NCBI RefSeq assembly: GCF_016464705.1
Contig: NZ_JAEHOB010000007.1
Span: forward strand, 186,001-250,000
DNA from: Qaidamihabitans albus
GTDB taxonomy: Bacteria; Actinomycetota; Actinomycetes; Mycobacteriales; Pseudonocardiaceae
Length of the DNA: 64,000 bases
Direction: 5' to 3'
Positions within the stretch are counted from its first letter, which is position 1, and each line of letters starts with the position of its first letter. The notes beneath the pieces are model-generated. The model did not search any database. It was not told the origin of the DNA and was given only the letters and a program-made list of their open reading frames with translations. Positions 19,028 through 27,566 of this stretch are shown here, piece by piece. The position numbers and the translations under genes were made by a program.

Positions 19028-20397
19028 CGCGAGTCCCCGCGCCAGCGGCAGAGCAGCAGGCAGACGTCGTCATCGTGGTCGGCCGCGCCGAGCATGTCGC
19101 GCAGCACGTGCTCGGCACGCGCCTCGACGTGCTGGCCCGAAGCCGAGGTGAACGCCGCGGCCAGCCGCTCCAGGCCCGCGTCGATATCGCTGTTGCGGCG
19201 CTCGATGAGCCCGTCCGTGTAGAGGGCGATCGACGAGCCCGGCGAGAGCTGACGTTTGTGCTCGGGGATGCCGTGCTCGAAGTTGATGCCGAGCATCGGC
19301 GCGTGCTCGGCCTCCAGGAAGCGGACCTGGCCGTCACCGGCCTCCAGCAGAGGTGGCAGGTGCCCGGCGCTGGCCCAGCGCAGCATGCCGGTGGCCTTCT
19401 CCACCTCGACGACCACCGCCGTGGCGAAGAGCGTCGTCGGCCCCCCGCGGAGCAGCTCGTGCACCAGGCGCAGCGAGGTCGCCGGTCCGTGGCCCTCCAG
19501 CGCGTAGGCGTGCAGGGCGTTCTGCAGCTTCCCCATGACGACCGCGGCGTCCAGTCCGTGCCCGGTGACGTCACCGACGGTGAGCACCACCGTCCCGTCC
19601 GGCCGGGAGACGGCGTCGTACCAGTCGCCGCCGATGTGCACACCCCTGGTCGCGGAGCGGTACCGGGCGACGAGGTCGAGCTCTTCGTGCGGCGTCAGCC
19701 CGGGCAGCATCGCGTGCTGCAGCCGCTCGGCGAGCTCGTGCTCCCGCTCGTAGACGTTCGCGTTGCGCAACCCGACGGCCGCCCGGTCGGCGACGCCGCG
19801 GGCGAGCGCGACGTCCTCGTCACCGAACTCGGCGGCCCCGCGGTAGAGATCGAGCACGCCGAGTACGTGCGGGCCCGCCGTGAGCGGCACGCTCACACGA
19901 TGGTCACCGTCGCGGACCGTCTCCCGCGACCGGACCGCGGCGCGCGTTGTGGTGTCCGGCTCCCGCTCCGGGTCACCGGCCCCGAGCAGGCCGGTCTCGG
20001 TCATCGTCCAGACGTCGACGTGGTCGGCGAAGTCCTGCCTGCGCAGCAGGCGCGCGACCACACCGAGCACCTCGGCCGGGTCGAGTGAGGTCGCCGAGGC
20101 GCGGCTGACCTCGTCCAGGAAGGCGTTGCGCTGCCGCTGCCTGTCGATCTCGGTGTGCAGCGCCAGCAGCCCCGCGTTGGTCTGCTCCAGTTCGGACTGG
20201 TGCCAGCGCAGCTCCAGCTCCTGTTCCCGGGCGACGTCCACCAGCTCGCGCATGGCACCGGCGAGCGCGCCACCGGACTCGAACTCCGCGAGCAGCGGCT
20301 CCCAGGATTCGGCGGAGAGGCGTCTGCCGCGCAGCGCCTGCTCGAGCTCGGCGCGCAGCTCGGCAGCGCTGCGGGTGTCCCGCCTGCCTGCGTTCAC
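19024..20397 (-). CDS. GAF-SpoIIE PP2C phosphatase, RsbU-like
   Basis: The 457-residue protein has an N-terminal charged helical/coiled region (1-95), a GAF-like domain (about 100-215, RNAFLDEVSRASATSLDPAE onwards) and a SpoIIE-type PP2C domain (about 230-455) with GGDWYDAV, GDVTGHGLDAA and the metal-binding HDDDVCLL end. Such phosphatases dephosphorylate a STAS anti-anti-sigma protein. The N-terminal coil may be the site where RsbT binds, as in B. subtilis RsbU, but that is inference. It overlaps the genes on both sides by four bases. Its likely substrate is the divergent STAS protein at 23197. Confidence 0.92.
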   Translation of the reverse strand: MNAGRRDTRSAAELRAELEQALRGRRLSAESWEPLLAEFESGGALAGAMRELVDVAREQELELRWHQSELEQTNAGLLALHTEIDRQRQRNAFLDEVSRASATSLDPAEVLGVVARLLRRQDFADHVDVWTMTETGLLGAGDPEREPDTTTRAAVRSRETVRDGDHRVSVPLTAGPHVLGVLDLYRGAAEFGDEDVALARGVADRAAVGLRNANVYEREHELAERLQHAMLPGLTPHEELDLVARYRSATRGVHIGGDWYDAVSRPDGTVVLTVGDVTGHGLDAAVVMGKLQNALHAYALEGHGPATSLRLVHELLRGGPTTLFATAVVVEVEKATGMLRWASAGHLPPLLEAGDGQVRFLEAEHAPMLGINFEHGIPEHKRQLSPGSSIALYTDGLIERRNSDIDAGLERLAAAFTSASGQHVEARAEHVLRDMLGAADHDDDVCLLLCRWRGDSR

Positions 20398-21395
20398 GAC
20401 GTGTCACCTCCGGCGATCACCACCACGCATGCATCATCGCGTCGCCGGGCGTGCTGGCCAAGTAGCCAGCCCGCCACGGTCGCGGGATCGTGCCGGAGAA
20501 CACCTGGCCAGTCGGCCGGGTTCCACCGCCCCGCGATGCCGTCGGTGTGCAGCACCAGCATGCTGGTGGCCGACCAGGGCCGTACCAGCGGCTCGTGCCT
20601 GCGCATCTGCCGGGGCCGCTTGCCGACGATCCCGGGCATCGACACCAGCGTCTCGCCCATCGCGCCACCACCCCCGTAAAGCCGGGCGGCGATGTTGCCG
20701 ATGCCGCTGAACCGCAGCCGCTGCCGCGCGAGGTCGAACTGCGCCACAGCGACCGTCGCGCCGCGGGTACCGCCCATGTCCGCGTCCATCGCGGCGAGCA
20801 CCTGGTCCGGCGACCCGGCCGCGCCCGCGCAGACCTGTGCCATCGCGGCGGCGCTGGCGGCCGCGGCTCCCGGGCCGTGGCCGAGGCCGTCACTGATACC
20901 GAGGGTGGTGACGCCGCCGGTCTCGGCGACGGCCCACGCGTCGCCACTGACGGTCTCGCCCGGTGAGGTGTACTCGGCGGCGCCGAGCCGTACACCGAGC
21001 GGTTCGGGCTGCGCCACGTGCCAGCGGGCGAGCACCGTGGTGCCCTGCTGGAGCCGGGAGCAGATGTCGAACCGGTCGGCGAGGCGGCGGATCGCGCCGA
21101 GGCCCGTCCCCAGCGTGCCGGTGCTGGAGTAGCCGTCCCGGAGGCACTCGTCGACCCGCCTGATCCCGGGGCCGCGGTCGGTGGCCAGCAGGTCGAGCCC
21201 GGCAGGCTGCACCTCCGCGGAGAACAGCCCGTCGAGTGCGTACTTGACCAGGTTGCTGGCCAGTTCCGAGGCGGCGAGCGCGACCCGGTCGACGGACGGT
21301 CTCGGCAGGCCCACGGCACGAGCCGTCGACGTGGCCACGTTGCGAGCCCTGGCGATGTGCACCGGCTGCGTGACGGCGATCGTGGTGCCGCTCAT
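20394..21395 (-). CDS. RsbT-like kinase domain fused to RsbX/SpoIIE-type phosphatase
   Basis: The 333-residue fusion begins with a GHKL/RsbT-like ATPase domain (about 1-130; ASELASNLVKY, DRGPGI, GTGLGAIRRL). A compact PP2C domain follows (about 140-330; GDAWAV, ISDGLGHGPG, LHTDGIAGRW, DDACVVVI). In B. subtilis, RsbT phosphorylates RsbS/RsbR and RsbX removes the phosphates; here related kinase and phosphatase domains share one chain. It lies directly after rsbT with a four-base overlap. Both domains keep their nucleotide- or metal-binding signatures, so both may be active. Confidence 0.9.
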   Translation of the reverse strand: MSGTTIAVTQPVHIARARNVATSTARAVGLPRPSVDRVALAASELASNLVKYALDGLFSAEVQPAGLDLLATDRGPGIRRVDECLRDGYSSTGTLGTGLGAIRRLADRFDICSRLQQGTTVLARWHVAQPEPLGVRLGAAEYTSPGETVSGDAWAVAETGGVTTLGISDGLGHGPGAAAASAAAMAQVCAGAAGSPDQVLAAMDADMGGTRGATVAVAQFDLARQRLRFSGIGNIAARLYGGGGAMGETLVSMPGIVGKRPRQMRRHEPLVRPWSATSMLVLHTDGIAGRWNPADWPGVLRHDPATVAGWLLGQHARRRDDACVVVIAGGDTS

Positions 21396-21817
21396 CGGGC
21401 CGCCGGGCCGGCGGCCACGAACGTGACCGTCACCGTCGTGCCCTCGCCCCGGGCGGTCTCCAGATCGAACTCGTCGGCGAGCCTGCGGGCCCCGCTCAGG
21501 CCGAGTCCGAGGCCACCTGCACTGCTGTAGCCGTCCCGCAGGGCCAGCTCCACGTCACCGATGCCGGGACCCTTGTCGTGGAACCTCAGCCGCAGGGCGG
21601 TCGACCCGACCCGCTGTTCGAGCTCGATCTCCGCGACGCCGCCACCGCCGTGCTTGAGCGTGTTGCGGGCGAGCTCGCTCGCGGCGGTCACCAGCTTCGT
21701 CTGGTCGACGAGCGAGAACCCGACCGATACCGCCACCTCGCGAACGGCCTGCCGTACCTGAACGATGCCGATCTCGGCACGGATGGGCACCTCGCGCACG
21801 GTGGGAACGGTGGTCAT
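21392..21817 (-). CDS. rsbT: RsbT-type serine/threonine kinase (switch protein kinase)
   Basis: The 141-residue GHKL ATPase has the N box ASELARNTLKH (Asn52), the G1 box HDKGPGI (about 80-86) and the Gly-rich GLGLGLSGARRL (about 102-113). RsbT is held by the RsbR/RsbS stressosome; on stress it phosphorylates them, is released and activates a PP2C phosphatase. The size and the position between rsbS and the phosphatases match the classic module. Four-base overlaps on both sides indicate coupled translation. Confidence 0.93.
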   Translation of the reverse strand: MTTVPTVREVPIRAEIGIVQVRQAVREVAVSVGFSLVDQTKLVTAASELARNTLKHGGGGVAEIELEQRVGSTALRLRFHDKGPGIGDVELALRDGYSSAGGLGLGLSGARRLADEFDLETARGEGTTVTVTFVAAGPAAR

Positions 21818-22191
21818 GCCCCCTCCGCGCGCCGGGCGATGGAGGCACCGCCGAACATCGACAGGCCGTCGGACACCGAAAGCGCCGTCCGGAGCCCGTT
21901 CAGGGTCAGGCCGAGCTCCACGAGCGTGATGGCGACCTCGGGCCGCATGCCCACGACCACCGTCTCCGCGGCGAGCAGGGAGGTCACGCCCGCGATCTCG
22001 TGCAGGGTCCTGGCGAGGAAGGAGTCGACGATCTCCAGCGCCGAGATGTTGATGAGCACGCCCCGGGCACCACGCTCGGCGACCTGGGTGGTCAGGTCCT
22101 GCTGCAGCGCGATGGCGTCATGATCGGTCAGCTCACCTTGGATGGTGACGAGCAGGACACCGTCCAGCTCGATCACGGAGGTCGCGCTCAT
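21814..22191 (-). CDS. rsbS: RsbS, STAS-domain stressosome scaffold
   Basis: The 125-residue protein is a single STAS domain. Ser57 in EIVDSFLARTL corresponds to the phosphorylated Ser59 of B. subtilis RsbS, and the ARTL context is conserved. RsbS forms the stressosome core with RsbR and sequesters RsbT. The gene starts 12 bases after rsbR and overlaps rsbT by four bases. Confidence 0.93.
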   Translation of the reverse strand: MSATSVIELDGVLLVTIQGELTDHDAIALQQDLTTQVAERGARGVLINISALEIVDSFLARTLHEIAGVTSLLAAETVVVGMRPEVAITLVELGLTLNGLRTALSVSDGLSMFGGASIARRAEGA

Positions 22192-22203
22192 CAGTGTTCA
22201 CCC

Positions 22204-23046
22204 CTAACGGTGCTGGTCGGCCACTACGGCCATCCCGGTTTCGTGCAGGGCATATCCGAGTGCGTCGGCCAGGCTCGCCCGCGTGGCCAGCTCGCCGAGG
22301 TCGATGCCGAGTTGCACCATCGTCTGCGCGATCTGCGGGCGGATACCGCTGATGATGCACTCCGCCCCCATCAGCCGCGCCGCCATCGCGGTCTTCAGCA
22401 GGTGCTGGGCGACCATGGTGTCCACGGCGGGCACGCCGGTGATGTCCAGGATCGCCACCCGCGCCTGCTGCGCGACGATCTGCTCCAGCAGGTTCTCCGT
22501 CGCGGCCTGGCTGCGCATGCTGTCCAGCGTGCCGATCAGCGGGATCGCGAGCACGCCGTCCCACAGCTTTATCACCGGGGTCGACAGCTCGGTGAGCTGC
22601 TCCCGCTGCGACCGGATGGTTTCCGCGCTGGACTCCAGCTCCATCTCCAGCAGCAGCAGGCGCAGCGTGTCGACCACCGTGGACAGCGCCACGGCACCGT
22701 CCGCCGCCATGTCCGCCGGCTTGTCGTGCTCACTCCAGAGGCGGAGCAGGGGTGCCTTCAGGGCCGCCACGTCCGGGCGACCACCCTGGCCCGCGGCCAC
22801 ACCCGCGACCAGCGGACCGAACACCGACCGCGCCGCGGAGAAGCCCTCGTCGGCCGGATCGCCCTCGGCACCCTCACGGATCGCCTGCGCGACGCCGGTG
22901 AGCAGTTCGGCGCACTCGTCCTCGGTGTCGGCGGGATCGGCATGCCCGAAGACGGCGGCCGCCGACCACGCCCGCACGATGTCCTGCCACCGCGCCCGGA
23001 GGAATTCGGCGAGTTCCTCGCGTACCGGCTGGGCTGTCAGAGTCAT
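22204..23046 (-). CDS. rsbR: RsbR-type stressosome sensor protein
   Basis: The 280-residue protein has an N-terminal helical sensor domain (about 1-135), a linker helix, and a C-terminal STAS domain. Thr173 (PLIGTLD) and Thr210 (AVDTMVA) match the regulatory phosphothreonines 171 and 205 of B. subtilis RsbRA. The N-terminus shows no heme or flavin motif I can recognise, so the signal is unknown. The ATG at 23046 follows GGGAG; the longer frame to 23544 runs across the divergent STAS gene and is not coding. This is the first gene of the operon. Confidence 0.92.
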   Translation of the reverse strand: MTLTAQPVREELAEFLRARWQDIVRAWSAAAVFGHADPADTEDECAELLTGVAQAIREGAEGDPADEGFSAARSVFGPLVAGVAAGQGGRPDVAALKAPLLRLWSEHDKPADMAADGAVALSTVVDTLRLLLLEMELESSAETIRSQREQLTELSTPVIKLWDGVLAIPLIGTLDSMRSQAATENLLEQIVAQQARVAILDITGVPAVDTMVAQHLLKTAMAARLMGAECIISGIRPQIAQTMVQLGIDLGELATRASLADALGYALHETGMAVVADQHR

Positions 23047-23097
23047 ACTGAAGCTCCCGATCGAGATGCACGTGGCTGCGTACACACTCACAAGTTG

Positions 23098-23123
23098 GTT
23101 GCGTGCTGGCAAACTTAGGGTAC
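23098..23123 (+). promoter_or_regulatory. Possible general-stress sigma promoter of the STAS gene
   Basis: GTTG at 23098-23101 and GGGTAC at 23118-23123, spaced by 16 bases, resemble the GTTT-N14-16-GGGTA pattern of SigB/SigF/SigH-type promoters in Gram-positive bacteria. It lies 73 bases before the STAS start. Its direction suggests autoregulation by the sigma factor the module controls. Confidence 0.45.
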
Positions 23124-23196
23124 GACTTGGTATGCCTCCGGTTGGGGTAGCTGGCTGGTGCAGGCAACCACACACGGCGTCAGGAGAGCGCAAAAG

Positions 23197-23559
23197 ATGA
23201 CGGACGGCAACCGCGAACCGAATCCGGCGGCGGCCTCGACCGTGCACGCCGAGCTCATCAGCAGCGAAGGCCGGATCACCCTGACCGGCGAGATCGACCA
23301 CGGTGTGGCGCCGGAACTGGATGCCGCACTGGAACGGTTGCTCTCCGCCGGGGCGGACCGGCTCGTTGTCGACTTCGCGAAGCTGTCCTTCTTCGACTCG
23401 GCCTGCATCAGCGCGCTGGTGCGCGCGCACGCCACGGTGACCGACCGCGGTGGCACCGTCAAGATCGTCAACGTGGACCGCTTCGCGCACCGGGTCCTGC
23501 AGATCGCGGGCCTGCTTCCGCTGTTCGAGATCGTCCCCGCACAAGGAAACGGCGGCTGA
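23197..23559 (+). CDS. STAS anti-sigma factor antagonist, RsbV-like
   Basis: The 120-residue protein is a STAS domain with Ser68 in FFDSACISALV at the usual phosphorylation site of RsbV/SpoIIAA. In these systems the dephosphorylated form binds the anti-sigma kinase and frees the sigma factor. The start at 23197 is set by AGGAG at 23182-23186. It is divergent from rsbR and is the likely substrate of the operon's PP2C phosphatase. No RsbW-type anti-sigma or sigma gene adjoins it. Confidence 0.9.
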   Translation: MTDGNREPNPAAASTVHAELISSEGRITLTGEIDHGVAPELDAALERLLSAGADRLVVDFAKLSFFDSACISALVRAHATVTDRGGTVKIVNVDRFAHRVLQIAGLLPLFEIVPAQGNGG

Positions 23560-23783
23560 CTCCGGGCTCGCTTGCCTTGGTCGCTACCGCCACGGGCCTG
23601 CTCCGTGTATTGTCGAGTCGGCGCCGTCCTGCGCCGCACCCCCGTTACCGGTGCTCACGCCATCGGCTCGTGGGGGCAAAGGGGACCTCGAGTTCTCGGG
23701 ACGCCGGTGACATGCCCCATTCCGGCGGGGCCGACGGGAGCGTGAGTCCCGTGGTCGCGCCGTGTCGTATCAGGGAGCATGTG

Positions 23784-24461
23784 ATGACCAGGCAGAAGTC
23801 GTTCAAGACCCGCGTCCGGACCCGCGCGGACAAGACCGGCGAGAGCTACACCACCGCCCGGCGCCGGATTCTGGAGAAGTCGGACACCGCGCCACAGTCC
23901 GCGCCGCCTGTCGCCGTCCAGCCCCAGCGAGGGTCCGAGGCTGCTCTCCGCGAGCGCACCGGACGCGGCTGGGACGAGTGGTTCGCACTGCTCGACACGT
24001 GGAATGCCACCGAGCACACGCACACCGAGATCGCCCGCCACCTCGTCGAGGAACATGGGGTCGACGGCTGGTGGGCGCAGAGCGTCACGGTGGGATACGA
24101 GCAGGCTCGCGGGATGCGTGCACCCGGCCAGAAGAGCGACGGCTACTTCGGCATCAGCCGGAGCAAGACCGTCGCCGTGCCCGTCGAGCGGTTGTTCACG
24201 GCGTTCACCGATTCCCGGCTGCTCGAACGGTGGCTGCCCGGCGTCACGCTGAACGTCCGAACCGCCACGGCACCCAAGTCGTTCCGCGCGGACTGGGTGG
24301 ACGGCTCGACACGGATCGTGGTCGGCTTCATCCCGAAGGGTGACGCGAAGGCCGTGGTAGCGCTACAGCACGAGAAGCTGACCGACGCGCAGGAGGCCGC
24401 GCGGATGAAGACCTTCTGGGGCGAGCGGCTCGCCGCGCTCAAGGAGGCCCTGGAAGCCTGA
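23784..24461 (+). CDS. DUF4287 protein with C-terminal SRPBCC-like domain
   Basis: The 225-residue protein begins with a basic segment (RQKSFKTRVRTRADKTGESYTTARRRIL) typical of DUF4287, and a second DUF4287-like helical region at about 55-110 (RTGRGWDEWFALLDTW to GVDGWWAQSVTVGYE). Residues about 120-220 resemble an SRPBCC/START fold (ISRSKTVAVPVERLFTAFTD, then RWLPGV). SRPBCC domains bind hydrophobic ligands; function here is unknown. The ATG at 23784 follows AGGGAG, and the upstream open frame does not look coding. Confidence 0.85.
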   Translation: MTRQKSFKTRVRTRADKTGESYTTARRRILEKSDTAPQSAPPVAVQPQRGSEAALRERTGRGWDEWFALLDTWNATEHTHTEIARHLVEEHGVDGWWAQSVTVGYEQARGMRAPGQKSDGYFGISRSKTVAVPVERLFTAFTDSRLLERWLPGVTLNVRTATAPKSFRADWVDGSTRIVVGFIPKGDAKAVVALQHEKLTDAQEAARMKTFWGERLAALKEALEA

Positions 24462-24485
24462 TCCGGTACGGCCGCGGTGGTGCGG

Positions 24486-25679
24486 TCAGCGGCGGCTCCG
24501 CACCGCGCGCACCACCCGGCCCGCCCGGCGGCGGCCGACCCGGTAGAGCTGTGCCGCCAGGTCCCTGGCACCGGCCGGTGGCCGGGGGCCTTCGAGGTGC
24601 CCCTTCAACTCGCGGATCCGCTGGTGCTGCACGCTGCTGTGCCGCAGCAGGCCGGTCGCCGCGCGGATCGCGGCGGGCGCCAGCTCCGCCTCGGTCAGCC
24701 CGGTCGGAGATACGTAGCCGGATTCGGCGTTCTCAGCCGGCATGAGCTCCTCGAGGTCACCCTCGACGTGGTAGCCGGCTCGCTTCAGCTCGTCGATGAG
24801 ATCGCGCGAGCGCTGCCGCACCCAGTCGGCGCGCTCGGGCGGAAGGCTCAGGCCGGGTGACTGCCGCCCCAGGATGTTCTCCGCGAGCTGGATGCGGACG
24901 AGCTGGTCGTAGCTGTCGGCAGGCAGGTCGGCAACGTCGGCGTTGATCCGCCGCAGCAGCTCGGTCTCGGCCACTCCCATCGAGGAGTTGGACCGCGGGA
25001 CCGTGGTGTCGTATCCTTCCGGGTCCAGGCCGGTGACCTCGCAGAACCGCCGCCAGAGCGTGTCCCGGGGCGCTCCCTGCTGGGGCACCGTGACGATGTG
25101 GATGTTCTCCCGCGGGACGACCTCCGCCCAGTTCTGCAGTACGTAGGCGGCGTCGTGCAGACCCCAGAACATCTCGCCGAACGGCTCGGGTGCGTCGAAG
25201 CCCTTCTCGACGAGGTCGCCGACGAAGTCCTCGAGCGTCACCAGGTGCTTGTGCTTGATGTGCTCCTGCCAGTCGGAGACGAGCTGGCGCGCGAGATCCC
25301 GTGCCGAGAAGATGACGTGGACCTCGGCAGGCTGCACGCTGGCCAGTCCTGCCTTGATCCGCTCGACGGTCGCGCCACCGAGCAGCTCGTTGGAGACGAT
25401 CACCGTGGAGCCCGACCAGGCCCGGCAACGCTCGGCGACCCGGTCCCAGGTCCCGGCGTGCTCGCCGGGGCCACGCCCGGCCCAGCCGATCCCGCGGAAG
25501 TCGATCGTGGAGCGGAAGGAGTCTCCGTGCTCGTCGTAGGGGTACAGCACACCGTTGCCGGCCAGCGCTTTCCGGTTCTGCTGCAGCACGAGCTGGAGGT
25601 ACGTCGTCCCGGTCTTCGGTGCACCGACGTGGAAGTAGACATGTTTCCCATGCGGCTGCGCCGAGCCGGGCGTCTGCAC
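24486..25679 (-). CDS. Sulfotransferase-family protein
   Basis: The 397-residue product has the 5'-phosphosulfate-binding loop HVGAPKTGTTYLQ near residues 16-28 and a 3'-phosphate-binding strand/helix FSARDLARQLVSDW near 125-138, as in PAPS-dependent sulfotransferases. The second half (about 270-397) is helical and Arg-rich, with no signal peptide. The GTG at 25679 is chosen because GGGAGG lies nine bases upstream; the longer frame to 25751 starts without a ribosome binding site. The acceptor is unknown; related actinobacterial proteins act on lipids or polysaccharides. Confidence 0.82.
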   Translation of the reverse strand: MQTPGSAQPHGKHVYFHVGAPKTGTTYLQLVLQQNRKALAGNGVLYPYDEHGDSFRSTIDFRGIGWAGRGPGEHAGTWDRVAERCRAWSGSTVIVSNELLGGATVERIKAGLASVQPAEVHVIFSARDLARQLVSDWQEHIKHKHLVTLEDFVGDLVEKGFDAPEPFGEMFWGLHDAAYVLQNWAEVVPRENIHIVTVPQQGAPRDTLWRRFCEVTGLDPEGYDTTVPRSNSSMGVAETELLRRINADVADLPADSYDQLVRIQLAENILGRQSPGLSLPPERADWVRQRSRDLIDELKRAGYHVEGDLEELMPAENAESGYVSPTGLTEAELAPAAIRAATGLLRHSSVQHQRIRELKGHLEGPRPPAGARDLAAQLYRVGRRRAGRVVRAVRSRR

Positions 25680-25753
25680 GATGCTTCGCCTCCCAGAATT
25701 GCGTTTGCGCAATGGTAAGTGATGCGATATCGAGCGGGACGGCGGTGTCACAT

Positions 25754-25798
25754 CTCGTGAGTGCGCACGCGAGTTAGAACACTGTTACGCACTCACGA
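25754..25798. repeat. Family A palindrome, degenerate copy
   Basis: The left arm matches other copies (TCGTGAGTGCGCACGCGAG) and the outer right arm CGCACTCACGA is intact. The inner right arm reads AACACTGTTA in place of AACTCGCGTG, so the stem is broken near the loop. It lies between the start of the sulfotransferase gene and the end of the MmcQ/YjbR gene. Confidence 0.85.
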
Positions 25799-25850
25799 CC
25801 GGTGACGTGCGGAAACAGTGCGCCCTGGTCCGCTCCCGGCCGCGCGGGAG

Positions 25851-26387
25851 TCAGCGGAAGGACTTGCCCTGCCGCGCCAGCGCCTCGGCCAGGATGCGTA
25901 CCGCCTTCGGGCCGACACCGTGCAGTGCGAGCAACTCCTTCTCGGTACGGCTGGCGACCTCGTCGAGAGTGCCCAAGCCGGCTCCCAGCATGGCCTGCGT
26001 CGCGGGCCTGCCGATGGCGGCGGGCAGGTCGCCGTCCTGCTGCCCGACTCCCGCGTCGGCGGCGGCGAGCGTGGCCGCCAGCCGCTTCGGTGCGCGGCGG
26101 AACCATGCCGCGCGGACCAGGGCATTGAGATCCTTGCCGTTGATGTCGGCCAACTGAATGCGGAAGCCGATGGGAGTGCCCATCCGGACCAGGCGCTCCC
26201 CCGCCGGGTGCGCCGAGAGCGCGGCCTCGGCATCGTCGGGTGACAGCTGCAGCTGTACCTGGCCGTCCTTGGTCACCGAGGCGAAGCCCTTGCCGCGCAC
26301 CGAGAACGCGACCATGCCGAAGTGGGTGCCCTCCTCGACCTCCGGGAGGGCGAGCGCGGCCTTACGCAGATGCGACAACGTCGTCAT
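25851..26387 (-). CDS. MmcQ/YjbR family protein with C-terminal helix-hairpin-helix
   Basis: Of 178 residues, about 1-115 form an MmcQ/YjbR (CyaY-like) domain: ALALPEVEEGTHFGMVAFSV, then FASVTKDGQVQLQLSPDDAEA and the AWFRRAPKRL end. Residues about 135-172 (LGTLDEVASRTEKELLALHG VGPKAVRILAEAL, spacing added) are an HhH DNA-binding motif. The two together suggest a DNA-binding protein. No partner gene is obvious. It is divergent from the VOC gene. Confidence 0.85.
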   Translation of the reverse strand: MTTLSHLRKAALALPEVEEGTHFGMVAFSVRGKGFASVTKDGQVQLQLSPDDAEAALSAHPAGERLVRMGTPIGFRIQLADINGKDLNALVRAAWFRRAPKRLAATLAAADAGVGQQDGDLPAAIGRPATQAMLGAGLGTLDEVASRTEKELLALHGVGPKAVRILAEALARQGKSFR

Positions 26388-26503
26388 GGAACCCGATATT
26401 AGGCATCCGCACCGACATCGACCGGCGCGCGGCGGAACGCAGGCGAGGCGTTTTGTCGGACCCCTCCTCTACGTTCGATGAGCCGACGACGAAGGAGACA
26501 CAC

Positions 26504-27355
26504 ATGGCCGAAGTGCGCACCTACCCTGCCGGGGTGACGTCCTGGATCGACCTGGAGGTGAACGACGTCGAGGCCGTGAAGGCGTTCTACGGGGATCTGT
26601 TCGGATGGAGCTTCTCGGACGCCACGGCGCCGGGTGCGCCGTTCCGATACGTGATCGCGCGACTCGACGGTCAGGATGTCGCCGGCGTCGCAGGCCCGGC
26701 CGATCCGGCGGAACCGCGAACGTCAGCCGCTTCGTGGAACACCTACATCGCCGTTGACGATGCTCAGTCCACCGCCCGGTTGGTCGCGTACTCGGGCGGT
26801 CGCGTTGTCTCGCCGCCGGCGTCGGCAGGAGAGGGTGGGGTGTCGGCGGTGTGCGCCGACCCTGCCGGCGTCGAGTTCCGGCTGTGGCAGGCGAACAGGC
26901 GACCGGGAGCGCAGCTGACCAACGCCCCCGGCGCGTGGAACTTCAGTGACCTCCATGCGGCCGATCCCGCCGAGTCGAGTTCCTTTTACCGAAGGGTCTT
27001 CGGATGGGAGTTCGAAGACCTCGGCTACGCGACGATGATCCGCCGCCCGGGATACGGAGAACATCTCGCCGGCACGGTGGACCCGGACATCCACGAGCGG
27101 CAGGAAGGGTTCGCGCCACCCGGTTTCGCCGACGCGATCGGCTGGCTCGTTCCACTCGCAGCAACCGAGCGTTCGCACTGGCATGTCACGTTCACGGTGG
27201 CCGACCGCGACAAGACGGCCGCCATCGCGGAACGACTCGGCGGCACCGTGGTGACGACCTCCGACACCGAATGGACCAGGGCCGCCGTGCTCCGCGACCC
27301 GTGGGGTGCCGAGTTCACCGCCAGTCAGTTCACCCCGCCGCCGTCCGCGTCCTGA
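26504..27355 (+). CDS. Tandem VOC (glyoxalase/bleomycin resistance) family protein
   Basis: The 283-residue protein contains two VOC modules, about 8-130 (SWIDLEVNDVEAVKAFYGDL) and 148-275 (WNFSDLHAADPAESSSFYRR). Each has the beta-alpha-beta-beta-beta pattern seen in hydrolase-like VOC proteins of actinobacteria. Enzymatic activity cannot be assigned. GAAGGAGA precedes the ATG at 26504. The gene ends 46 bases before the AICE left attachment site. Confidence 0.87.
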   Translation: MAEVRTYPAGVTSWIDLEVNDVEAVKAFYGDLFGWSFSDATAPGAPFRYVIARLDGQDVAGVAGPADPAEPRTSAASWNTYIAVDDAQSTARLVAYSGGRVVSPPASAGEGGVSAVCADPAGVEFRLWQANRRPGAQLTNAPGAWNFSDLHAADPAESSSFYRRVFGWEFEDLGYATMIRRPGYGEHLAGTVDPDIHERQEGFAPPGFADAIGWLVPLAATERSHWHVTFTVADRDKTAAIAERLGGTVVTTSDTEWTRAAVLRDPWGAEFTASQFTPPPSAS

Positions 27356-27400
27356 CGCGGGAGCGCCCGACGATCACCCGGACCGCGGGATTACCTCACC

Positions 27401-27453
27401 GACCAGCGGGAACAGTGCCCCCGACGGGACTCGAACCCGCACTGCGTCGATTT
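27401..27453. repeat. attL, partial tRNA 3' end
   Basis: These 53 bases match 37523-37575 with one difference (A27414 against G37536); 27415-27453 is an exact 39-base match. They are the T-arm and acceptor 3' half of tRNA-Leu on the minus strand, ending at ATTT in the anticodon arm. Beyond that the sequence no longer folds as a tRNA. Confidence 0.92.
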
Positions 27454-27566
27454 CCGCGCGGCCAAGGTCACCGTTTCTCGTCGTCTGCCGATGCGCGCCC
27501 TCACCTGCTTAGTTCGCGACAGCAAACGGTGGCGGTCACTGAGCGTTGACCGTCTTCTTCCAGTCA

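Noticed and set aside
27415-27490. Second tRNA at the left end of the AICE
   Set aside because: Only the T arm and acceptor 3' half are present; bases past 27453 do not restore an anticodon or D arm. It is attL.
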